64,000 nt of DNA from Hydrogenophaga flava NBRC 102514 (GTDB lineage: Bacteria > Pseudomonadota > Gammaproteobacteria > Burkholderiales > Burkholderiaceae_C), in the NCBI RefSeq assembly GCF_001571145.1, contig NZ_BCTF01000021.1:47435-111434 (forward strand), read 5' to 3'. A program made the position numbers and the translations under genes. Under the pieces are notes generated by a model. It did not search any database, was not told the origin of the DNA, and saw only the letters and a program-made list of their open reading frames with translations. Positions 38,890 to 47,715 of this stretch are shown here, in pieces; within the stretch, counting starts at the first letter, position 1; every line of letters begins with the position of its first letter.

Positions 38890-40572
38890 TCACATGCCGG
38901 CGTAGTTCGGACCGCCTCCGCCCTCAGGCGTGACCCAGACGATGTTCTGTGTCGGGTCCTTGATGTCGCAGGTCTTGCAGTGCACGCAGTTCTGCGCGTT
39001 GATGACCAGCTGGTCCGTGCCGTCCTTCTCGACGAACTCGTACACGCCGGCCGGGCAGTAGCGGCTCTCGGGGCCGGCGTACTTCGCAAGATTGATCTTC
39101 ACCGGCACGCCCGCGTCCTTGAGCGTCAGGTGCGCCGGCTGCTGTTCCTCGTGGTTCGTGTTGCTGACGAATACGCTGGAGAGGCGGTCGAAGCTGATCA
39201 CGCCGTCCGGCTTCGGGTAGGCGATCTTGGGCATCTCGGCCGCGGGGCGCAGCTTGGTGTGGTCCTTGGCTGTGTTGTGCAGCGTCCACGGCGGCACGCT
39301 CACGCCCACCTTGGGCAGGAACCAGTGTTCCACGCCGGTCATGAGCTTGCCCATGAGCGGGCTCTTCTTGAACCAGTTCTTGAAGTTGCGGTAGGTCCAG
39401 AGTTCCTCGTGCAGCCAGCTGGCCTTGAAGCCGGTCTCGAATGCGGTGAGTTCGTCGGACTGGCGGCCGGCGGCCACGGCCTCGAAGGCGGCCTCGGCGC
39501 AGAGCATGCCGCTCTTGATGGCCGCGTGGCTGCCCTTGATGCGCGCGGCGTTCAGGAAGCCCGCGTCACAGCCGACCAGCGCGCCGCCCGGGAACACCGT
39601 CTTGGGCAGGGCCTGGGGCGTGCCGTTGTTCAGGGCGCGGGCACCGTAGCCCAGGCGCTTGCCGCCTTCGATGTGCGCCTTGATGGCCGGGTGGGTCTTC
39701 CAGCGCTGCATCTCCTCGAACGGGCTCATCCAGGGGTTCTGGTAGTCCAGACCGATCACATAGCCCAGCGTGACCTTGTTGCCTTCAAGGTGGTACAGGA
39801 AGCCGCCACCGAAGGTGTCGTCGGCCAGCGGCCAGCCGGCGGTGTGCACCACCAGGCCGGGCTTGGCCTTGTCGGCCGGCACTTCCCACAGTTCCTTGAT
39901 GCCGATGGCGAAGGTCTGCGCGTCCTTGCCTTCGTCCAGTTTGTACTTGGCAATCAGCTGTTTGCCCAGGTGGCCGCGCGCGCCTTCGGCGAACACCGTG
40001 TACTTGGCGTGCAGCTCCATGCCGATCTGGAAACTGTCCATCGGCTCACCGTCCTTGCCCACGCCGAGGTTGCCCGTGGCCACGCCCTTGACCGAACCGT
40101 CGTCGTTGTAGAGCACCTCGGCGGCGGCGAAGCCGGGGAAGATCTCCACGCCCAGCGCTTCGGCCTGCTCGCCCAGCCACTTGGTGACCGCGCCCAGGCT
40201 GATGACGTAGCAGCCGTGGTTGTCGAAGTTGCGCGGCATCAACCAGTCGGGCGTGCGCTGCGCGCCGGTTTCGGAGAGCACCAGCAGGTCGTCGCCGGTG
40301 ACGGGCTGGTTCAGCGGCGCGCCCAGTTCTTTCCAGTTGGGGAAGAGTTCGGTGATGGCCCGGGGGTCCATCACAGCGCCCGAGAGGATGTGGGCGCCGG
40401 GCTCCGAGCCCTTCTCCAGCACGCAGACGTTGACCTCGCTGCCTTTCTCGGCCGCCAGCTGCTTCAGGCGTATCGCGGTGGACAGACCAGCCGGTCCGCC
40501 GCCGACGATCACCACGTCGTATTCCATGGCTTCGCGCGGGCCGAACTGGGCAAGGATTTCTTCAGAGGTCAT
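38890..40572 (-). CDS. Electron transfer flavoprotein-ubiquinone oxidoreductase
   Basis: 560 residues, standard for ETF-QO. It has an N-terminal FAD motif (YDVVIVGGGPAGLSTAIRLKQL) and internal ETF-QO motifs (GAHILSGAVMDPRAI, GCDAGFLNAARIKGSHAAIKSGM). The C-terminal [4Fe-4S] domain has Cys ligands in RYCPAGVYEF and NAQNCVHCKTCDIKDP. It passes electrons from ETF, reduced by acyl-CoA and other dehydrogenases, to the ubiquinone pool at the inner membrane. It has its own terminator. The divergent SDR and the downstream thioesterase suggest a fatty-acid or acyl-CoA setting. ETF subunits are not in the window. Confidence 0.96.
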   Translation of the reverse strand: MTSEEILAQFGPREAMEYDVVIVGGGPAGLSTAIRLKQLAAEKGSEVNVCVLEKGSEPGAHILSGAVMDPRAITELFPNWKELGAPLNQPVTGDDLLVLSETGAQRTPDWLMPRNFDNHGCYVISLGAVTKWLGEQAEALGVEIFPGFAAAEVLYNDDGSVKGVATGNLGVGKDGEPMDSFQIGMELHAKYTVFAEGARGHLGKQLIAKYKLDEGKDAQTFAIGIKELWEVPADKAKPGLVVHTAGWPLADDTFGGGFLYHLEGNKVTLGYVIGLDYQNPWMSPFEEMQRWKTHPAIKAHIEGGKRLGYGARALNNGTPQALPKTVFPGGALVGCDAGFLNAARIKGSHAAIKSGMLCAEAAFEAVAAGRQSDELTAFETGFKASWLHEELWTYRNFKNWFKKSPLMGKLMTGVEHWFLPKVGVSVPPWTLHNTAKDHTKLRPAAEMPKIAYPKPDGVISFDRLSSVFVSNTNHEEQQPAHLTLKDAGVPVKINLAKYAGPESRYCPAGVYEFVEKDGTDQLVINAQNCVHCKTCDIKDPTQNIVWVTPEGGGGPNYAGM

Positions 40573-40711
40573 GGGGGGTCTCGCGGATAATGGTTTTGTA
40601 CTTTTGCCGCCACCTGGCGCGGCGCCTGTCGTCGGGCGGACAGCATTCTATTGCTGCGGCGCCAGAAAATCGAACGATCGTGCTAATTTGCACCTGCCCG
40701 GAGATTATCCC

Positions 40712-41494
40712 GTGACCTACCAGATCGACCTTTCGGGCCGCGTGGCCCTCATCACCGGCGCTTCCGGCGGCCTGGGCGAACAGTTTGCCAAGACCCTGGC
40801 GAAGGCTGGTGCCGCCGTCGTGCTGGCCAGCCGCCGCACCGACCGCCTCATGGCGCTGCGGGCCCACATCGAGGCCGAGGGAGGCGATGCGCACGTGGTG
40901 GCGCTGGACGTGACCGACACCGCCTCGATCCGGGCGGCCGTGGCGCACGCCGAGACCGAGGTCGGCCCGATCGACATCCTGGTCAACAACTCGGGCGTGA
41001 GCACCACGCAGCGCCTGCAGGACGTGACCGAGGAGGACTACGACTACGTCCTCAACACCAACACCAAGGGCGCCTTCTTCGTGGCCCAGGAAGTGGCCAA
41101 GCGCATGCTCGCCCGTGCCAAGGGCGCGGCGCCCGGCACCTTTGTCGGCGGGCGCATCATCAACATCGCGTCGATGGCGGGGCTCAAGGTGCTGCCGCAG
41201 ATCGGCGTGTACTGCATGAGCAAGGCGGCCGTGGTGCAGATGACCAAGGCGATGGCGGTGGAATGGGGCAAGTTCGGCATCAACGTGAACGCCATCTGCC
41301 CGGGCTACATCGACACCGAGATCAACCACCACCACTGGCAGACCGAACAGGGACAGAAGCTGATTGGCATGCTGCCGCGCAAGCGCGTGGGGCAGCCGGC
41401 CGATCTGGACGCGGTGCTGGTCATGCTGGCGTCCAACGAGAGCCATTTCGTCAACGGAGCAGTGATCGCGGCAGATGACGGCTTCGGTGTCTGA
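40712..41494 (+). CDS. SDR-family NAD(P)-dependent oxidoreductase
   Basis: 260 residues from the GTG at 40712, supported by GGAGA 8 bases upstream; the open frame further left lies antisense to ETF-QO. Classical SDR motifs are visible: LITGASGGLGEQFA (nucleotide binding), LVNNSGVS, and catalytic YCMSKAA with Ser in IINIASMAG. The end FVNGAVIAADDGFGV is typical of 3-hydroxyacyl-CoA/3-oxoacyl-ACP reductase-like members. The substrate is unknown, possibly an acyl-CoA given its neighbours. It overlaps the DMT transporter start by 20 bases, so the two are coupled. Confidence 0.92.
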   Translation: MTYQIDLSGRVALITGASGGLGEQFAKTLAKAGAAVVLASRRTDRLMALRAHIEAEGGDAHVVALDVTDTASIRAAVAHAETEVGPIDILVNNSGVSTTQRLQDVTEEDYDYVLNTNTKGAFFVAQEVAKRMLARAKGAAPGTFVGGRIINIASMAGLKVLPQIGVYCMSKAAVVQMTKAMAVEWGKFGINVNAICPGYIDTEINHHHWQTEQGQKLIGMLPRKRVGQPADLDAVLVMLASNESHFVNGAVIAADDGFGV

Positions 41495-42437
41495 GCGCGC
41501 GCTGGCGGGCCTGCCGCCCGGCATGGCGGCGGGCATCGCGGCCGGTCTGGGGGCGGGGGCGTTCTGGGGCACGACCTTTGTGGCGCCGCTGGTGGCGCCC
41601 GGGTTTTCGTCGGTGGATTACACGGCGGGGCGCTTCATCGCCTGTGGCCTGTTTTCACTGGCCTGGATGCTGTGGCAGACGCTGCGCGTGCCATCGCACC
41701 AGCGCGCCGGGCAGTGGCCTGACATGGCCCAGGCCGGCTCAGCGCTGTGGCTCAGCGTGCTGGGCTACACCGGCTACTACCTGCTGCTGGTCTACGGCAT
41801 TGCCGATGCCGGGGCCGCGCTGCCGGCGCTGATCATCGGCACGCTGCCGGTCTGGATGATGCTGCTGGGCAAGCCTGCGCACCTGCGCTGGGCGGCGCTG
41901 CTGCCGGGGCTGCTGCTCACGGCGGCCGGCATGGTGCTGATGATGGACGCCACGGCGGAAGAGGTGAATGCCTCCGGGGCCGGCCACTTCTGGCGTGGCG
42001 TGCTGCTGGCCGTGGGCGCCATGCTCAGCTGGCTGGCCTTTGGCATGCTCAATGCCCGCTGGATCCGCCGCCACCCCGGGGTGAAGTCCACCGCCTGGGC
42101 CAACTGGCTGGGTCTGGCCGCCGGTCTGGGCGGGCTGATGCTCTGGCTGGGCTGGGGCACGGGCTGGGCCGAACTCATCGGCCGGCCCGGCTTCGGCCGG
42201 TTCGTGTTCGTGTGCGCCTTCACCGGTATCGGCTCGGCCTGGATCGCTTCGGTGATGTGGAACGTCGCCAGCCGCCGGCTGAGCACCAGCCTGGCCGGCC
42301 AGCTGGTGGTGAGCGAGACCGTGTTTGCGCTGATCTATGCCTTCGCCTGGAGCGGCGACTGGCCGGCCACCACGCAGCTGCTGGCCTGTGTGCTGTTCGT
42401 GGCCGGCATCCTGGCCTCAATCAAAGCCCATCAATAA
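41475..42437 (+). CDS. DMT-superfamily (EamA) transporter
   Basis: 320 residues with ten predicted membrane helices in two EamA repeats; the first opens AGAFWGTTFVAPLV and the second ends WSGDWPATTQLLACVLFVAGILASI. EamA proteins usually export amino acids, metabolites or toxins. The substrate is unknown. The start lies inside the SDR gene, and an acyl-CoA thioesterase follows after 8 bases, so these three form one operon. Confidence 0.9.
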   Translation: MTASVSERALAGLPPGMAAGIAAGLGAGAFWGTTFVAPLVAPGFSSVDYTAGRFIACGLFSLAWMLWQTLRVPSHQRAGQWPDMAQAGSALWLSVLGYTGYYLLLVYGIADAGAALPALIIGTLPVWMMLLGKPAHLRWAALLPGLLLTAAGMVLMMDATAEEVNASGAGHFWRGVLLAVGAMLSWLAFGMLNARWIRRHPGVKSTAWANWLGLAAGLGGLMLWLGWGTGWAELIGRPGFGRFVFVCAFTGIGSAWIASVMWNVASRRLSTSLAGQLVVSETVFALIYAFAWSGDWPATTQLLACVLFVAGILASIKAHQ

Positions 42438-42445
42438 GGGCCGAC

Positions 42446-42895
42446 ATGAAACTGGAACTGCCTGCCGAGAAACGCCTGGTGCATGAAATCGTGGTGCCCA
42501 TCCGCTGGGGCGACATGGACGCCATGGGGCACGTCAACAACACCATCTATTTCCGCTACATGGAGATTGCGCGGCTGGACTGGTTCTTCGGCATGGGCCT
42601 GCCGGCCGACCCGCAGGGCGAGGGTCCGGTGATCGTCAACGCCTTCTGCAACTTCATCCGGCAGTTCGAGTTCCCGGGCGACGTGCTCGTGCGCACCTAC
42701 GTGGGCACCATGGGCAAGACCTCGTTCGACACTTTCCACGAGATGCTGCGCACAGACGACCCGGCCACGGTGTGTGCCAACGGTGGCGCGACGGTGGTGT
42801 GGGTAGACTTCCCTAGGCAGAAGTCTGTGCCCATGTCGGACCATGCGCGTGCCCTGATCGAAGGCGCCGGCCACCCGCCGCTGCTGGGGCGCTGA
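42446..42895 (+). CDS. Acyl-CoA thioesterase, 4HBT hot-dog fold
   Basis: 149 residues from the ATG at 42446. The hot-dog active-site motif is IRWGDMDAMGHVNNTIYFRYMEIAR (residues ~18-42 in two parts), with the catalytic Asp in the WGDMD segment, as in YbgC/FadM-type thioesterases. It should hydrolyse a short- or medium-chain or aromatic acyl-CoA. It follows the SDR and DMT genes on the same strand, and its end is convergent with an AhpD-like gene 24 bases away. Confidence 0.9.
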   Translation: MKLELPAEKRLVHEIVVPIRWGDMDAMGHVNNTIYFRYMEIARLDWFFGMGLPADPQGEGPVIVNAFCNFIRQFEFPGDVLVRTYVGTMGKTSFDTFHEMLRTDDPATVCANGGATVVWVDFPRQKSVPMSDHARALIEGAGHPPLLGR

Positions 42896-42919
42896 AGACG
42901 GCGATCCGGCGCCGGGCCT

Positions 42920-43507
42920 CTATTTCTGTTTCGGCACTCTGCCCATCAGATAGAACTCGGGGTTGGGCATCATCCCGCTGAAGCTGGCCATGCGGTTGGA
43001 CAGGCCGAAGAACGCGGTGATGGCGGCGATGTCCCATGCGTCCTCGTCGCTGAAGCCATGCGTGGCCAGGGCGGCGAAGTCGGCGTCGTCGATCTCGTGC
43101 GAGGCCAGGCAGACCTTCATCGCGAAGTCGAGCATGGCGCGCTGGCGCGGCGGGATGTCGGCCTTGCGGTGGTTTACCGCCACCTGGTCGGCCACCAGCG
43201 GTTTCTTTTCGTAGATGCGCAGGATCGCACCGTGCGCCACCACGCAGTACAGGCAGTGGTTGGCGGCGCTGGTGGCGGTGACGATCATTTCGCGGTCACC
43301 CTTGGTCAGGCCAGACGTGCGTCCCACCGACTCGGGGACCATCAGCGCGTCGTGGTAGGCGAAGAAGGCTCGCCACTCGGCCGGGCGGCGGGCCAGCGCG
43401 AGGAAGACGTTGGGCACGAAGCCTGCTTTCTCCTGCACCTCCAGGATCTTGGCCTTGAGGTCGTCGGGCAGGCTGTTCAGGTCGGGCAGGGGATAGCGGT
43501 CGCTCAT
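42920..43507 (-). CDS. AhpD/CMD-family peroxidase-related protein
   Basis: 195 residues. The AhpD-type redox site is NHCLYCVVAHGAILR (about residues 82-96), a CxxC plus His arrangement, with FVPNVFLALARRPAEWRAFF at the start and a C-terminal helical region (DAWDIAAITAFFGLSNRMASF). The family performs thiol-based peroxide reduction or acts as alkylhydroperoxidase-like adaptors. The in vivo substrate is unknown. It is divergent from a carboxymuconolactone decarboxylase gene of the same superfamily across 81 bases. Confidence 0.88.
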   Translation of the reverse strand: MSDRYPLPDLNSLPDDLKAKILEVQEKAGFVPNVFLALARRPAEWRAFFAYHDALMVPESVGRTSGLTKGDREMIVTATSAANHCLYCVVAHGAILRIYEKKPLVADQVAVNHRKADIPPRQRAMLDFAMKVCLASHEIDDADFAALATHGFSDEDAWDIAAITAFFGLSNRMASFSGMMPNPEFYLMGRVPKQK

Positions 43508-43588
43508 GTTTGTCTCCGGTCAGGTTCTGGGCAAAGGCCCAGCTTATCCTCGCGCGTTGAACCGACTCTGACACCTGGGGAACAAATC

Positions 43589-43966
43589 ATGCAAGACGAG
43601 CAGTACCACCGAGGCCTCCAGACCCGCCGCGAGGTGATGGGCGACGACTTTGTCGACCGAGCCCTGGCGGGCGCCACGCCCTTCACCCAGCCGATCCAGG
43701 ACCACATCTCGCGCGCCGCCTGGGGCGATGTCTGGCAGCGGCCCGGCCTGGACCGCAAGACCCGCAGCCTGATCACCGTGGCGATGCTGACCGCGCTGGG
43801 CAAGCAGCACGAACTCAAGGGCCACGTGCGCGGCGCCCTCAACAACGGCGCCACGCCCGCGGAGATCCAGGAGGTTCTGCTGCACGCGGCCGTCTACTGC
43901 GGCATCCCGACGGCGGTGGAGGCCTTCCGCACCGCGGCCGAGGTGGTCCCGGTGGATGGTCTGTGA
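43589..43966 (+). CDS. pcaC: 4-carboxymuconolactone decarboxylase family protein
   Basis: 125 residues from the ATG at 43589, with GGGGAA upstream. Close to the usual ~130 residues of PcaC, with the typical pattern RREVMGDDFVDRAL, WGDVWQRPGLDRKTRSLITVAMLTALG, ELKGHVRGALNNGATPAEIQEVLLHAAVYCG. PcaC makes 3-oxoadipate enol-lactone in the protocatechuate branch. No other pca genes lie beside it, but scoAB (3-oxoacid CoA-transferase) is about 3 kb downstream and could take the 3-oxoadipate. The true substrate may differ. Confidence 0.85.
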   Translation: MQDEQYHRGLQTRREVMGDDFVDRALAGATPFTQPIQDHISRAAWGDVWQRPGLDRKTRSLITVAMLTALGKQHELKGHVRGALNNGATPAEIQEVLLHAAVYCGIPTAVEAFRTAAEVVPVDGL

Positions 43967-43982
43967 CCACATTGATTTTCGT

Positions 43983-44011
43983 TTGGCCAATAAAACAACT
44001 GTCAATTAAAT
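43983..44011 (+). promoter_or_regulatory. Possible sigma-70 promoter of the second TctC-like gene
   Basis: The 74-base gap 43967-44040 is strikingly AT-rich. TTGGCC (43983-43988), a 17-base spacer and TTAAAT (44006-44011) fit a weak sigma-70 promoter. A strong AAGGAG ribosome site follows at about 44029-44034, before the ATG at 44041. Confidence 0.35.
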
Positions 44012-44040
44012 AAACATCGTTCAGTAAAAAGGAGTTTGTC

Positions 44041-45024
44041 ATGACCTCAAGCCGCCGTTCATGGGTGCTGCGCACGTTCGCCGCGCTCGCCACTTCATCG
44101 GCCCTGCTGTCGCCGTTCACGGCACACGCACAGGCGCCAACCACCCGAATCCTGGTCGGTTTTCCGGCGGGTGGTGGCACCGATGCCATCGCCCGCATCC
44201 TGGCCGAGCGCCTGCAGGCCGAGATGGGCAGCAATGTGGTGGTGGAGAACAAGGCCGGCGCCGGCGGGCAGCTGGCGGCGCAGGCGCTCAAGGCGGCCGC
44301 GCCCGATGGCCACACCCTGTTCCTGAGCCATGACCACAGCGTGTCCATACTGCCGCTGACCATGAAGAACCCGGGCTTTGATCCGGCCAAGGACTTCGTG
44401 CCAGTGGCCGGCTTCGCCACCTTCGTCAACGCGGTGGCGTTGTCGGGCGGCACCCCGGCGCGCGACTTCAAGGCCTGGATCGACGGCGTGAAGGCGGCCG
44501 GCGGCAAGGCGACCATGGGCATTCCCGCGCCAGCCTCCACGCCGCAGTTCGCGGTGCAGGTGATCGGCAGGCAGTTCGGCCTGGACCTGGTGGCCGCGCC
44601 CTACCGCGGCAGCGCGCCCATGATGGCCGACATGCTGGGCAACACCATCCCGGCTGGCGTGGGCTCGGTGCCCGACTTCATCGAGAACCACAAGGCCGGC
44701 AAGCTGCGCGTGGCCGCGGTGATGGGCACGCAGCGCCAGGCCGCGCTGCCCGAGGTGCCGACCTTCACGGAACTGGGCATCAAGGGCTTCGAGGAAGTGC
44801 CGTACTACGGCCTCTTCGCGCCGGCCGGCACGCCCAAGGCCGAACTCGACAAGCTCGCGGCCGCGCTGCAGAAGGTGATTGCGCAGGCCGACGTGAAAGA
44901 CAAGCTGACCGCCATGGGCCTGACCGTGGGTTATATGGGCGGCGCCGAACTGGGCAAGCGCGAGGTGGCCTACCGCGAGGTGTGGGCGAAGATCATCAAG
45001 GACTCGGGCTACCAGCCGCAGTGA
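44041..45024 (+). CDS. TctC/Bug-family periplasmic binding protein (second orphan)
   Basis: 327 residues. The leader MTSSRRSWVLRTFAALATSS...AHAQA contains a twin-Arg pair, so export by Tat is possible although Sec is also plausible. Bug fold motifs are ILVGFPAGGGTDAIARILA, VVVENKAGAGGQLAA, and LVAAPYRGSAPMMADML. No TctAB permease is nearby. It shares the family but little close sequence with the copy at 22853-23851. It has an excellent ribosome site (AAGGAG) and its own AT-rich promoter region. Ligand unknown, probably a carboxylate. The NDH-2 gene follows after 14 bases. Confidence 0.88.
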   Translation: MTSSRRSWVLRTFAALATSSALLSPFTAHAQAPTTRILVGFPAGGGTDAIARILAERLQAEMGSNVVVENKAGAGGQLAAQALKAAAPDGHTLFLSHDHSVSILPLTMKNPGFDPAKDFVPVAGFATFVNAVALSGGTPARDFKAWIDGVKAAGGKATMGIPAPASTPQFAVQVIGRQFGLDLVAAPYRGSAPMMADMLGNTIPAGVGSVPDFIENHKAGKLRVAAVMGTQRQAALPEVPTFTELGIKGFEEVPYYGLFAPAGTPKAELDKLAAALQKVIAQADVKDKLTAMGLTVGYMGGAELGKREVAYREVWAKIIKDSGYQPQ

Positions 45025-45038
45025 GCGGGGGAATCCCT

Positions 45039-46319
45039 ATGCACTTCGATACCGTTGTCGTGGGCGGTGGCGCTGGTGGGCTGGAACTGGCGGCACGCCT
45101 GGGCCGCCGTCTGGGGCCCCGCGAGGGGCGCGAGCGCGTGCTGCTGGTCGATCGCTCCACGTTCCACATCTGGAAGCCCACCCTGCACGAGGTCGCCGCC
45201 GGCACGCTGGATGTGCGCCAGGAAGGGCTGTCCTACACGGTGCTGGCCCGGCGAAACCACTTCGGTTTCGCGCTGGGGTCGCTGGAGGCGCTGGATGCCG
45301 GTCGCAAGACCATCACGCTCTCGGAGATCCTGGACTCCGAAGGGGGTGTCATCGTGCCACGGCGCACGGTGAGCTTCACCTGGCTGGTGCTGGCGCTGGG
45401 CAGCGGTTCCAACGCCTTCGGCACGCCCGGCATCGAACACGCCTACCTGCTGGAAAACGCGCAGGACGCCCAGCGGTTCCACGGGCATTGGCTGGCCGCC
45501 TGTGCCCGCGCGGCCTTCTCGGAGAAGCGCTCGCTGGCGGTGGCCATCGTGGGAGGCGGTGCCACGGGGGTGGAGTTATCGGCCGAGCTGCTGGAAGCCC
45601 ACGCGGAGATTCAGGAGAGCCTGGGCTCCGGGCAGCGTTTCCGGCTCGACATCAGCCTCATCGAAGGCGGTCCGCGCATTCTGGGTGGCCTGCCCGAAAA
45701 GATCTCGGACCAGGCCAGCCTGGCGCTGAAGCGCAAGCAGGTGCAGGTGCGCACCGGCACGAAGGTGACGGCGCTGCACAAGGGGGGCGTGGTGACCAGC
45801 GAGGGCACGGTGGAGGCGGACATGATTGTCTGGGCGGCCGGCATCAAGGCCGCCGACAGCAACGCGCAACTGGGGCTCGTGGTGAACCGGCTCAACCAGT
45901 TCGTGGTGGACGAACGGCTGTGCACCTCCGCTCCGAACATCTGGGCCCTGGGCGATTGCGCGGCCTGCCCTTGGGAGGACGGAAAAACCGTGCCGGCCCG
46001 TGCCCAGGCGGCACACCAGCAGGCCGAATACCTGGCCCAGGTGCTGGGCGCGGCGCTGCGCGAGTGGGAAGTCACCGCAGCTTTTGTCTACCGGGACTTT
46101 GGTTCGCTGGTGTCCCTGGGCGACAACAAGGGCGTGGGGAACCTGATGGGTGGGCTGGCGGGCCGCAACTTTTTTGTTGAGGGCCTGATTGCCAAATGGA
46201 TGTACATGTCGCTGCACCTGAACCACCACCGGGCCATTCTTGGCCTGGGCAAGACGGTGGTGTTGGCGCTGGCGCGGCTGCTGCAAAAGCGCGTGTCCGG
46301 CCGTCTCAAGCTGCATTGA
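45039..46319 (+). CDS. ndh: Type II NADH:quinone oxidoreductase-like flavoprotein
   Basis: 426 residues from the ATG at 45039, with a GGGGGAA ribosome site. Two dinucleotide-binding motifs are seen: TVVVGGGAGGLELAARLGRR (FAD, about residues 5-24) and AIVGGGATGVELSAEL (NADH, about 170-185). WAAGIKA and NIWALGDCAACP are typical, and a C-terminal amphipathic region (FVEGLIAKWMYMSLHL) would bind the membrane. NDH-2 feeds electrons from NADH to quinone without proton pumping. It overlaps the convergent LuxR gene's 3' end by 14 bases. Confidence 0.9.
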   Translation: MHFDTVVVGGGAGGLELAARLGRRLGPREGRERVLLVDRSTFHIWKPTLHEVAAGTLDVRQEGLSYTVLARRNHFGFALGSLEALDAGRKTITLSEILDSEGGVIVPRRTVSFTWLVLALGSGSNAFGTPGIEHAYLLENAQDAQRFHGHWLAACARAAFSEKRSLAVAIVGGGATGVELSAELLEAHAEIQESLGSGQRFRLDISLIEGGPRILGGLPEKISDQASLALKRKQVQVRTGTKVTALHKGGVVTSEGTVEADMIVWAAGIKAADSNAQLGLVVNRLNQFVVDERLCTSAPNIWALGDCAACPWEDGKTVPARAQAAHQQAEYLAQVLGAALREWEVTAAFVYRDFGSLVSLGDNKGVGNLMGGLAGRNFFVEGLIAKWMYMSLHLNHHRAILGLGKTVVLALARLLQKRVSGRLKLH

Positions 46320-46893
46320 CGGCGCTCGCGCCGGCCCCTGCCAGCAGCCGGTGCACCAGGTCCGGCGTGCTGTGCGCCTGGTACTTGCGCATCAGCCGCG
46401 CGCGGTGGATCTCCACCGTGCGGTGGCTGATGCCCAGCTGTTTGCCGATCTCCTTGCTGGTCAGGCCGTCCATCAGGCAGGCCGCCACCTCGCGTTCGCG
46501 CGGGGTCAGCGCGGCGCCCACCGGCCGGCGTTCGCTCAGATCCTCAAAACTCCAGATGCCCGCGGCGTGCGGGTCGGCCGGGTCCAGCGCGCGTCCGGTC
46601 ACGTGGCACCAGAAGGTCTCGCCCTTGAAGCGGCCGTCCACCCGCTGCATGATGCGTTCGTCCGCGTAGGTGCTGGCCCCGCGCTTGATGATGGGTTCGA
46701 TGCGCGCGCCGGTGCGCTCGTATTCGTCGGTGCTGGGGTAGAGGATGCGGAAGCTCTGCCCCACGAGCTGCTCGCGCGTGGCGCCGAACATCTCGCACAG
46801 GGCCCGGTTGCAGTCCACCATGGTGCGCTGGCGCGAGAGCGCGAGGCCCACCGGGGCCAGGTCGAAGGCAAGGCGGTAGTCGATCTGGTCCAT
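46306..46893 (-). CDS. PAS-LuxR (GerE) transcriptional regulator
   Basis: 195 residues. A PAS sensor domain (about residues 1-125; YRLAFDLAPVGLALSRQRTMVDCNRAL, IWSFEDLSERRP) is joined to a C-terminal LuxR helix-turn-helix (LTPREREVAACLMDGLTSKEIGKQLGISHRTVEIHRARLMRKY, residues ~130-172). No receiver domain or kinase neighbour is present, so it probably senses a ligand or redox state directly. It is divergent from scoAB, with a 22-bp perfect dyad between them, which makes scoAB its likely target. Confidence 0.9.
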   Translation of the reverse strand: MDQIDYRLAFDLAPVGLALSRQRTMVDCNRALCEMFGATREQLVGQSFRILYPSTDEYERTGARIEPIIKRGASTYADERIMQRVDGRFKGETFWCHVTGRALDPADPHAAGIWSFEDLSERRPVGAALTPREREVAACLMDGLTSKEIGKQLGISHRTVEIHRARLMRKYQAHSTPDLVHRLLAGAGASAVNAA

Positions 46894-46923
46894 GGGTGTG
46901 TGCGGGTTGGTCCTTAGGTCAAA

Positions 46924-46945
46924 CTACGTATGTAGATACGTAGTA
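46924..46945. promoter_or_regulatory. 22-bp perfect dyad between the LuxR gene and scoA
   Basis: Half-sites ACTACGTAT (46924-46932) and ATACGTAGT (46937-46945) are perfect inverted repeats separated by GTAG. The element lies 31 bases from the LuxR start and 58 bases from the scoA GTG, as expected for an operator of the dimeric LuxR-type protein. Each half also contains the self-complementary TACGTA. Confidence 0.75.
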
Positions 46946-47002
46946 TCGTTCCGCCACTCGATTTTTCGATCCCTGTTTGTTCAACCACTGGAGTCTTTTC
47001 AC

Positions 47003-47704
47003 GTGAACAAGATCTACCCCAGCGCGGCCGAAGCCCTCAAGGGCGTGGTGGCCGACGGTCAGCTGATAGCAGTCGGCGGTTTCGGCCTCTGCGGCATTCC
47101 CGAGGCCCTGATCGACGCCCTGCGCGATTCGGGCGTCAAGAACCTGACGGCGATCTCCAACAACGCCGGCGTGGACGACTTCGGTCTGGGCAAGCTGCTG
47201 CAGACGCGCCAGATCAAGAAAATGATCTCGTCCTATGTGGGCGAGAACAAGGAGTTCGAGCGCCAGTACCTGGCCGGCGAACTCGAACTCGAATTCACGC
47301 CCCAGGGCACGCTGGCCGAAAAGCTGCGCGCTGGTGGCGCCGGTATCCCGGCCTTCTTCACCAAGACCGGTGTCGGCACCATCGTGGCCGATGGCAAGGA
47401 ACTGCGCGAGTTCAACGGCGAGACCTATGTGATGGAGCACGCGCTGTTCCCTGAGGTGGCGCTGGTCAAGGCCGATGTGGCCGACATGTCCGGCAACCTG
47501 CGCTTCAACCTGACGGCGCGCAACTTCAACCCGGCCGCCGCCATGGCCGGCAAGGTCTGCATCGTCGAGGTCGAGCGCATCGTGGCCACCGGCGAGATCG
47601 CACCGGACGACGTGCACCTGCCCGGCATCTATGTGCACCGCATCGTGCACAACCCCACGCCCGAAAAGCGCATCGAAAAGCGCACCACCCGCGACCGCAA
47701 GTAA
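47003..47704 (+). CDS. scoA: 3-oxoacid CoA-transferase subunit A
   Basis: 233 residues from the GTG at 47003, with GGAG 10 bases upstream; the longer frame to the left would run over the palindromic operator. Subunit A motifs are [18 protein letters not shown] (about residues 25-42), [15 protein letters not shown] and [22 protein letters not shown]. With subunit B it moves CoA from succinyl-CoA to a 3-oxoacid such as acetoacetate or 3-oxoadipate. Subunit B starts 11 bases downstream. Regulation by the divergent PAS-LuxR protein is inferred from the intervening dyad. Confidence 0.93.
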   Translation: MNKIYPSAAEALKGVVADGQLIAVGGFGLCGIPEALIDALRDSGVKNLTAISNNAGVDDFGLGKLLQTRQIKKMISSYVGENKEFERQYLAGELELEFTPQGTLAEKLRAGGAGIPAFFTKTGVGTIVADGKELREFNGETYVMEHALFPEVALVKADVADMSGNLRFNLTARNFNPAAAMAGKVCIVEVERIVATGEIAPDDVHLPGIYVHRIVHNPTPEKRIEKRTTRDRK

Positions 47705-47715
47705 GGAGCACGAAC

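Noticed and set aside
40220..40711. Long N-terminal extension of the SDR gene
   Set aside because: The stretch is antisense to ETF-QO. The GTG at 40712 has a ribosome site and starts the SDR fold properly.
46892..47002. N-terminal extension of scoA from the codon at 46892
   Set aside because: It would translate through the palindromic operator and gives residues unlike subunit A; the GTG at 47003 has GGAG upstream.
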